Assembly: GCA_029931535.1 (NCBI GenBank)
Contig: JAQPZY010001628.1
Location: 3,300,501-3,364,500 of the forward strand
Reading direction: 5' to 3'
DNA: 64,000 nucleotides
Origin: Margaritifera margaritifera
Taxonomy: Eukaryota > Mollusca > Bivalvia > Unionida > Margaritiferidae
The stretch's first letter is position 1, and every line of letters starts with the position of its first letter. This document shows positions 57,313 through 64,000 of this stretch, one piece after another. The notes under the pieces are model-generated. The model saw nothing but the letters and a program-made list of their open reading frames with translations. It made no database searches and had not been told where the DNA came from. The position numbers and the translations under genes are program-made.

Positions 57313-57567
57313 TTACAGTGGATGCAAGTCTTTCACTAAATAGTAAAACACTGCTTTAATGACTTCAGAGGCTCTCTCCAAATTAAATGCTAGTGTTCGT
57401 AACCTGTTTAGAACTTGCACTAAAGTTGGCTGATTTCCACTCACAGTTCCAGTTTTTGGTGTACTAGTTTCAGTGGCGTGCTTCTTGGAGAGATGAGTGA
57501 TCAATGACGTGGTGTTCCGTCTATACCGATATTCAATTTTACAGTATTGACAGATAGTTTTGTCCAT
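57313..57567 (-). pseudogene. hAT transposase BED zinc finger
   Basis: MDKTICQYCKIEYRYRRNTT then SLITHLSKKH shows the C-x2-C...H-x4-H BED finger that binds transposon ends. It is followed by a Thr/Ser-rich linker and a helical segment (LVQVLNRL). Open frame of 84 codons. Confidence 0.85.
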
Positions 57568-57569
57568 TT

Positions 57570-58010
57570 GTATTTTTCATCAGTTTTTCTAATGCCACAA
57601 TGATTAAAATATAACTTTTTCCTTTCCCAGGAAAAGCGTTCAATTCTTCTTTGGCGATGACAAACTAGCAAATACAAGTGTTAACCATTTAGCTGATATA
57701 TACTAAATGCAGTTATATATTTCCACCTGTCTGACAACTGATATGACACAATACAGTACACAAGTTTGATTTTAAAACTGTTTGGGGGGAAATGTCACTG
57801 ACATATCGGACCCTGCTGATGCTTGTATTTTGCACAGGGTAGTTGTTAGCAAGCCAAGGGGTTAGGGCAAAATCTGAAGCATATTTTACATCTGACAGGT
57901 GACACACTGATGCCACACTTTTAGGCCAGGAAATTGATTATGTTCGAGGGATAAAGACATTTTATAAAAGTTTGTTCTTAGAATACATTTTCTTTTCTTG
58001 ATTTCACTGG
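57570..58010. other. WDR18 intron, no recognised feature
   Basis: Possible 5' flank of the hAT remnant; its terminal repeat was not found. Confidence 0.45.
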
Positions 58011-58014
58011 TAAA

Positions 58015-58270
58015 ATTCATGAAAGGGAAAAACAGTTTCAACTTGAGTTGTGTAAATTTCAACTCTGAACTCACCCATAATGGCAAGAAATTGAGTTGAA
58101 ACTGAGTTAATGAGAAGCCATTGGAATACTACTGGTTATAGAGTGAATGAAAGGGAAAAACAGTTTCAACTTGAGTTGTGTAAATTTCAACTCTGAACTC
58201 ACCCATAATGGCAAGAAATTGAGCTGATACTGAGTTAATGAGCGGGCATTGGAACACTACTGGTTATAAA
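58015..58270 (+). repeat. Direct duplication, 128 bp x 2
   Basis: GAAAGGGAAAAACAGTTTCA through GGAATACTACTGGTTATA occurs twice with few changes (AGAAGCC versus AGCGGGC). Confidence 0.94.
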
Positions 58271-58504
58271 GTGCTGACTAAAAAAAGATAAGTTCCAAAA
58301 ATGCAAAGGTACAAATTACAATAAACTTTAGGAAGATAAAACTTTCCAAATACATGTAAACATGTAGTTCACGATACAAGATTAAAGATAAAGATATTAA
58401 AATTCTTCAAAAGGGGTATTAACTAAATGATTATGGTACAAATATTATAAAATCCTTAAAATATATGGTGAAAATTTGTTATACAAACCACATTATTTTT
58501 AAAA

Positions 58505-58915
58505 GTCCAAGATGTTCTCTAGTGGTACTTCATCAAAGTGCTTCTAACCTGAGTTCACACAACAAAAAATACTGTCTCATTGGGTGGCAGTCAACACACT
58601 CAACAAGAACATGTGTCACTGTCAGTGGACACTTGCAATGCATGCACTCTGGTTGAGGTTCACTCTTCAGAAGGTATGCATGGGTCATGGGATGTGTGTC
58701 CTATATACGACCAGTATAATACCACCTCATCTCTGTGATTTGTTCTATATGAGGGATGCCACTCTCCAATGATAGGCTTGATGTTCTGAAGCTTGTTTAT
58801 GGAGTTTTCATTCCACATATTTTGCACTATATGGAATCTTACATTTTGAAACAGGTGACTTTATGGCAGCTTTGCTTGCTATATCTCCCATTTTATTACC
58901 CTTAATACAAAATGA
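58505..58915 (-). pseudogene. Non-LTR retrotransposon 3' fragment (RNase H / Cys-His end)
   Basis: Mixed minus frames read NKMGDIASKAAIKSPV, then IKPIIGEWHPSYRTNHRDEV, then LLKSEPQPECMHCKCPLTVT and HVLVECVDC. This is the order at the end of RNase H-bearing non-LTR elements: A-D-x-x-AK-A...R-x-x-E-x-x-L-x-R-x-R-x-GH-x-x-L...P-x-C-x-x-C...H-x-L-x-x-C. At least two frame changes are seen. The rest of the element is absent. Confidence 0.75.
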
Positions 58916-59039
58916 ATGTCACTTCGCCAGCCAACAGTACAGAGTACTTTTTCCAGATTTTATTAGCAAATTATGTTCCTGTAAGATATGGGATATTAAA
59001 GGGTTGTCAGATTAAAGGTTTTGCAAAGAGAAAATAGGC

Positions 59040-59600
59040 ATTCAGAGGCTATAACTGCTCTCAATGATGAAGTGGAATGCCTGAAATCCAACTCCTACTA
59101 CAGGACTCATCAAGACAAACAATGTCCCATTTAAAGATTTGAAGTTGATCAACAAGGGCCATAACTCTGTTCAAATCAGAGTAGATGAGACAAATCCCAT
59201 AAAAGACATATTGAGGTCTATGAAACAATGTTTACATCAAATTGCATTAGAATATGCTGAATAGTTTTTCATCTATGCTGAAGTTAATTGTAAGATATGA
59301 AGTTAATTGTCAAGGGCCATAACTTTATCCAAAATGGAACTGACAAGACAAAAGCTACAAAAAGCACATCTATGTCTGTAAAAACAATGTACACACCAAA
59401 CTGCATCAGAATATGTTTAATTATTCTTGAGCTATGTCGAGGGTCTGCTGGTACAGTAGTTGAGATAGAAACTAATGGAAAATGGTCATAATTCCATGAA
59501 AATTGGACCTGACAAGATGAAATTTATGAAAGGCACATTAACTGTGTAATAGGCACTTAACCTGCCAAATGGCATTCAATTAAGTGCAACCAGATAAATT
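59040..59600. repeat. Dispersed tandem repeat, unit about 165 bp, about 3-4 copies
   Basis: Blocks CAAGGGCCATAACT, AAAT-GGA-CTGACAAGACAAA, AAAAGCACAT-T and AAACTGCATCAGAATATG-T recur. Non-coding. Confidence 0.7.
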
Positions 59601-59661
59601 TGAAGAGATAAATTAACAAAATTTTCAGCATAAGAAATCATGACATAGAAAGATTCCTCAC

Positions 59662-59809
59662 CTTACATGTCTGGTCCAGTGAAGAGGAGACAACTCTTGC
59701 TCTGGGCCCACCATATCCCACATACAGATCTGTTATGGGCAAGGAGTGTTGTGACCATACATACTCTGGTTCAGGGCGCTGGGAGGCACTATCTGTATCA
59801 CTCAATACT
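59662..59809 (-). CDS. WDR18: WDR18 internal exon, mid-propeller
   Basis: The acceptor (minus strand) is TTTTATTTCAG and the donor is AAG|GTGAGG. It has 1 nt plus 49 codons, phase 0 at its end. After a Ser/Asp-rich linker it reads [19 protein letters not shown] followed by [12 protein letters not shown]. Human WDR18 has VWSHHALPITDLHCGFGG and VATSSLDQTVK at the same place, a WD40 blade strand set. This is the first WDR18 exon in the window. The preceding exon must end two bases into a codon and lies more than 4.2 kb upstream. Confidence 0.92.
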
Positions 59810-59909
59810 CTGAAATAAAAGACAAATGAAAAAAAAAGGTTAAGAAATAGTGATTCTATATATTATTTTATATAAAAAGAAATTTAAAGCAATGTTTTAT
59901 GTCAACATA

Positions 59910-61405
59910 CACCGCTCCTTCGATAACTCGAGCCCAGATAACTCACAAACCCGCTTATAACGTAGGGTCAGGTGTGGATCCCATTTTTTTTACTAGAAAA
60001 TACCACAAAAATTGGACCCTATCTGTTGAACGTGAAATAAAATCGCAATAAAAATTAGTAAACTTAACCTTGATATATCGCTCATTTTGTAGACGAAAAC
60101 TGTGGTTAATACCCGGAAATTTGAATCAACATCATGAAATTTTCAACTTTTAATAAAAAGTCATACATTTTGTTCAATTTTCTTTCCAAACAACATTCTC
60201 AGTACACTGTAAATAACAATATTCGATGAAATTTCGATCAATGAAAATGTCACTAATGCCTACAGGTGGCAACACTTAAAAAAATAAATACCAATTAAAT
60301 AAGTTTTGTAAAGTTTTAGTTCTATCTTTTAATTCGGTTTTAGTGTAATCATCATAAATGCAATATGCCCTCTTGTATTCAAACATAAAAAATATTCAAC
60401 CATCACAGCTATGTCCGCAAGCGTTTCTGTGAGAACCGAATTAAGTACCGACTGTTTTTCTATCTCCGACTTGCGGAAGTATTTGTTGTGTTGTTACACT
60501 CAATTAAAAGCAGACCTGCTTTGTATTATCAGGTTAATTACATCTTTTGTATCAAATTAAATAAAGGGCGTGGAATAAAAGAAAAGTTGAAAGGTGTGCA
60601 AATCCTACCTGCGTAAGAGTTAGCTGTCACGGCTGTGTGTGACGTCAACTCATTTCAATTGATCAATCGAACACTGTTATAAATATTATTTTGTAAGTAA
60701 TATAATTAAACTACCTTAAATTAGCCTTCTCATTCATAAAGATAGTAAGGCAACCAAGTGAAATGTGTACTTGATGAATATAAAGCTTTGTTTCACAGAT
60801 ACGGTTCATTACAGAGAAGCTTCTAGAGTTTGAATTGAACTTAAAATTTCTAAATTGCCACTCAGAGATCTCCTCAAAGGATGAGAAGAAGTTTCAGTAA
60901 TACTTCCGAAGAAATCATGGCATCCATATTTTATTAATAGAACAATAAATAAATAGAGTTTCAACATTGACCGTTGTTTCACGAAATAAATGTCCCTAGT
61001 TTTTGAAAAAAAGGAATCTTGTTTTGTCGTGAACCAACAACAATAAAAAGCAGTGACGTAATACACAATATTTTCGCATACACGTGTTGTTGAAACCACT
61101 TGGACTAATGTTGTTAACGATCTTTCAGATGTTGGGTATCCTGAAAATAAAGGTAATTTATACAACAAAGCAAAAAACTACATTAGAAAAAAGCTCTTTA
61201 TTGACAATTATTCCCAATGCAATAATAAAACGAGTATTCAGCCATTAGATATACCCGTTATCCCCCTATGCGGTTTTCCCAATGTCCAGCAGGGATGGCA
61301 TCCCCTTCTTAATTTTTCTGAGGTCCCTTGGTAACTCGCACCCTCGCTTATAGTGCGGTCTATGTTTTTAGACCCCGTTGTGTGCGGGTTATTGAGAGAG
61401 AGGTG
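59910..61405. mobile_element. Pogo/Tigger-like non-autonomous element, 1.5 kb
   Basis: Left CACCGCTCCTTCGATAACTC and, reversed, right CACCTCTCTCTCAATAACCC form inverted ends, flanked by TA (59908-59909, 61406-61407). Both ends carry a second GCTTATA-x-CG/CGCTTATAG motif internally. Its left 500 bp matches 261-930. It contains no transposase that I recognise. It is more GC-rich and CpG-rich than its surroundings. Confidence 0.72.
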
Positions 61406-61984
61406 TACTTTGATGTGTATTATGTCAACATACTTCAATGTGTATACATATTCACACAATGACTTTAAAGCATATTTTAAATGGTTTACAGACTTCTATC
61501 TTATTAAGTAATGATTTTAGTACAATAGCTACCAACAAGGTTGGAAACAAAATGAATTTCAAGACTCAAATAACCACTCTTCTGCTTTCATCACCACTAA
61601 TAAAAGAAAAGGTTTTCAAAAGTCTTTTGCTTTAACAGTAGAGTGAACATAACTGAGAAAGCAACGGAGATGTGTTTTACAAACACAGAGTTCCAGATGT
61701 GTATGTAAAAAATTCTACTTAGTTTCAAGACCATCTAAGGAAAACGACGAGACAATCTGATTATACAAAGAAGGTTCATTTATTTGTTGGATGGAAAGAT
61801 AGATGAACAGGCATAACCTAGTATGACCCTGCAGAATTTTCAGCAGGGGCATAATAGTTAGAAATGAAAAGCAGTTCACTTACATATTTTATAAGTGGAT
61901 GTAAAGACTCGTGCAAATAGATATGCTTTTTTACTTTTACCACACAAATGTATATACATGAAATTGGAGACTGAGCTCTGTTCA

Positions 61985-62084
61985 AGGATAAATCAAGTTT
62001 TCAGTAACTTAGTCATTATAACAATAGTCAAGGATAAACCAAATCTTTAGTAACTTAGTCATATTAAGAACAGTCAAGGCTTTG
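61985..62084 (+). repeat. Minisatellite, 46 bp, left part
   Basis: Unit GTCAAGGATAAATCAAGTCT then TCAGTAACTTAGTCATTATAACAA. The array continues at 62336 after a SINE insertion. Confidence 0.9.
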
Positions 62085-62335
62085 GTTTGATTTGGTGGGG
62101 TTTAACATCATTTTTCAGCACATGATAGGCTATACATGGCGGCCAGTATATCTGGCAGAGGAAGAACATGGAAAGATCCCGGGAAGAACCACCGACCCAC
62201 GGGAAGCTACTGGCAAGCTTTCTCACATACCCACGTTGGTCCAGCCAAGACTCAAATTCACACAGAAAGAGGTGAGATGTGTGAGTGATCTGTAAAGGTG
62301 AGTGCCTAAGACCACTCGGTCACCTAGGGCCCCCA
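62085..62335 (-). mobile_element. tRNA-derived SINE (second family) inside a minisatellite
   Basis: The minus strand starts GGGGGCCCTAGGTGACCGAG and TGGTCTTAGGCACTCACC, a tRNA-Leu/Ser-like head with an A-box fit (TGACCGAGTGG) and a weaker B-box (GAATTTGAGTC). It ends in CCCCACCAAATCAAACCAAA. Both flanks are units of the same 46-bp minisatellite, so insertion split the array. Confidence 0.75.
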
Positions 62336-62655
62336 ATAGTCAAGGATGAACCAATTCTTTAGTAACTTAGTCATCAAAACAATAGTCAAGGATAAATCAA
62401 GTCTTCAGTAACTTAGTCACTGTAATAAAAGTCAAGGATAAATCAAGTTTTCAGTTACTTTGTCATTGTAACAAAAGTCAAGGTTAAATCAAGTCTTCAA
62501 TTAGTCATCATAACAAAAGTCAAGGATAAATCAAGTCTTCAATTAGTCATCGTAACAAAAGTCAAGGATAAATCAAGTCTTCAATAACTTAGTCATTATA
62601 ACAAGAGTCAAGGATAAACCAAGTCTTTAGTAACTTAGTCATCACAGCAATAATC
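62336..62655 (+). repeat. Minisatellite, about 46 bp, right part, about 7 copies
   Basis: AGTCAAGGATAAATCAAGTC and ACTTAGTCATTATAACAA units; two copies lack the AATAACTT piece. Confidence 0.9.
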
Positions 62656-63222
62656 TCAACTGGAATACATATTATCCTCTTTGACCCTGACCTTCAAACA
62701 CTTGGCTGCAGCACTAATAATTAAAATGAAGTTTATACAAATCTGCTGATGAGAAGAAAGCAATTTTTAAAAACATGACAGAATCCAAACCACCAGATTG
62801 AGAGTCACCGATTTTTGCTGATGCCTTTCTGAAAATGTAATAAATTTTGTGTTTTATATTTATTTAATTATATATGTATTTATTCATTTAAAAGAGATAA
62901 ATACATAGACTAACAGATGCAAAGCAGGTTTTTGTGGTTAGCATTCATACACTTTTAAACTCAAGTTCATAAAATAATGAATATACTTATGTAACAAATA
63001 TGTAACATTAATAAAAAGAATAAATTTGATTTCTTATTTTTGGAATTGCTGTTATGAAACATATTGCAAACGCTGACTTGTTGTATTGAAGTTACTCCCC
63101 TTGTTGAAATAAGAGTGAATTATCTTCATAATATCAGGAATACAACTTGTATTTAATGTTTTCACAAACAATATTCTTTACTTCAAAAATGAATGTAATG
63201 TAAAGTTAATTTTTACACTATT
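62656..63222. other. WDR18 upstream intron, no recognised feature
   Basis: AT-rich, no exon recognised. Confidence 0.5.
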
Positions 63223-63440
63223 TACCATATATACTTGCTTTTAAGTCAAGTCCAACTCCAAACATAGACCCTGACCTGCCATCGCATAATGCATGGGCAG
63301 ATCAGGGTCTATGTTATTTGTTCCACTGATTATTCCTAACATACTGCACAGACCCAGATCTGCCAGAATATTATGCAATGGCAGATCTGGATCTGCACAG
63401 TTTACAGTTGGACTTGACTTATAAACGAGTACATCTGGTT
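63223..63440. mobile_element. Two-hairpin MITE, copy 6
   Basis: TACCATATATACTTGCTTTT ... ACGAGTACATCTGGT. Order is hairpin A then B, as in copy 1. The stems ACATAGACCCTGACCTGCCA and CACAGACCCAGATCTGCCA are well preserved. Confidence 0.9.
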
Positions 63441-64000
63441 TCACATTTTTAATAAAAAAGCATTTAAAAGTAGAAATAAACATCCAGGAATCATGGATCT
63501 TAAAAGTAAAATATAATTTATCATTATTTTGTCTCGAGGTAGGAAAATTATTGGAAGAGATATATTTAAATGTATAGATGGAATAAGTACGAATGAAAAA
63601 AAAATTATGAGAGGAATGGCAGTAACAATACTCAAAATTCAACTATTCTAGATTAACATGTAAATACTGCTATGCAAATGAGCTACCTGTCTTGCACCTG
63701 TGAACATGTGCCTTCTGTTGATCCTGCACTAGATCTAGACTTTACCTGACTGACTATTCAAAAGCTGCTGTTAACAATTCACTTAGTCCAGGTGGTCACA
63801 CATCTGGATGTTTGTTTATTTCAATCAGTCAAAGCACTAGATCTAGAAAGGCTACTTTAGGCGACTATTCAAATGAGTAGCTGCTATCCACAGTTCATTT
63901 AAGCTAGGTGGTCACACTTCTGCATGTTTATTTACTTCCATTAGATGAGGCACTGAATGTAGGCAATCTACTTTACCTAACTGACTTTTCAAAATGAGTG
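63441..64000. other. WDR18 upstream intron, end of window
   Basis: A diverged direct repeat of about 130 bp is visible (GCACTAGATCTAGAC...GTGGTCACACATCTGGATGTTT versus GCACTAGATCTAGAA...GTGGTCACACTTCTGCATGTTT, about 63727 and 63834). No exon recognised. Confidence 0.6.

Larger units (their letters stand above)
55003..57567 (-). mobile_element. hAT transposase gene remnant (ZBED-like), minus strand
   Basis: In order on the minus strand: a BED finger (57567-57313), the catalytic-domain start with LEPRYKLLSD-type and DFWTSLQNQDYLTMTIHYIT motifs (57295-57060), a 27-bp minisatellite, a middle part with KLILDFETR*NSRFDMLERY and QQEPAIKAA (about 56430-56290), a Ser/Glu-rich linker (55934-55690), a 40-bp minisatellite, and the C-terminal dimerisation motif (55221-55003). 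This matches the hAT order BED, RNase H-like core, insertion, dimerisation domain. Stops interrupt the middle. Termini were not identified. Orientation is the same as WDR18. Confidence 0.85.
37343..59809 (-). other. WDR18: WDR18 gene, 3' part, span with introns
   Basis: Seven - strand exons (59809-59662, 47926-47783, 44980-44916, 43143-43019, 41363-41191, 38912-38838, 37474-37343) join without a frame break. They give about 287 residues corresponding to human WDR18 from the middle of the propeller to the C-terminus. WDR18 (yeast Ipi3) is a WD40 protein of the PELP1-TEX10-WDR18 (Rix1/5FMC) complex, which acts with MDN1 and SENP3 in late nucleolar 60S assembly. Anchors are [41 protein letters not shown] and the C-terminal coiled-coil-like helix. 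The exons for the first propeller blades are right of the window; I searched 59810-64000 and saw none. Introns are 11.9, 2.8, 1.8, 1.7, 2.3 and 1.4 kb. Confidence 0.9.

Noticed and set aside
261..61405. The 261-930 and 59910-60430 similarity as evidence for a segmental duplication of the locus
   Set aside because: Similarity is confined to the pogo-like element; flanks do not match.
59810..64000. WDR18 N-terminal exons
   Set aside because: Searched on the minus strand for the first propeller blades (GGKDC-VLVWSL type motifs); none seen. They must be beyond 64000.

Overview
The window is animal nuclear DNA: AT-rich, with short exons that follow GT-AG rules, introns of 2 to 14 kb, and most of the length made of transposable-element debris, minisatellites and low-copy dispersed repeats. 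I see no bacterial, viral or organellar gene organisation. The two host genes are ordinary metazoan single-copy genes. DIRS-type retrotransposons, tRNA-derived SINEs, hAT and pogo-like DNA elements and many hairpin MITEs fit a marine lophotrochozoan, most likely a mollusc; this placement is inference from repeat style, not proof.

Two partial protein-coding genes face each other tail to tail. On the + strand (156-29849) is the 3' part of RIMOC1 (human C5orf51), the RAB7A-interacting regulator of the MON1-CCZ1 complex. Four exons are seen (156-208, 8798-8929, 23101-23215, 29632-29849) and about 30 residues between the first two are unaccounted for. On the - strand (59809-37343) is the 3' two thirds of WDR18, the WD40 subunit of the PELP1-TEX10-WDR18 ribosome-biogenesis complex. 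Seven exons are seen with fully consistent reading-frame phases; the N-terminal exons lie beyond the right edge. The 7.5 kb between the two stop codons (29850-37342) is intergenic and holds only repeats. In both genes an AATAAA overlaps or directly follows the stop codon.

The introns carry the rest. RIMOC1 introns hold a pogo-like element (1411-2754), a TIR element (5254-6595), a structurally complete but decayed DIRS retrotransposon with inverted terminal repeats and an internal complementary region (9073-15632, itself containing a SINE and a roughly 1 kb DNA-transposon insertion), a 57-bp satellite with dimeric organisation (23809-24880) and a hAT remnant (26755-27920). WDR18 introns hold a deleted DIRS derivative (50303-52462), a solo LTR (53247-54143), a decayed hAT transposase colonised by two minisatellites (55003-57567), non-LTR fragments and a pogo-like element (59910-61405). 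Six copies of a roughly 200-bp MITE that folds into two separate hairpins are scattered over the window; one copy ends 11 bp from a WDR18 splice donor.

I found no RNA gene, CRISPR array or gene cluster. The most unusual structures are the two-hairpin MITE family, the DIRS pair, the dimeric satellites and the in-frame minisatellites in the hAT transposase.
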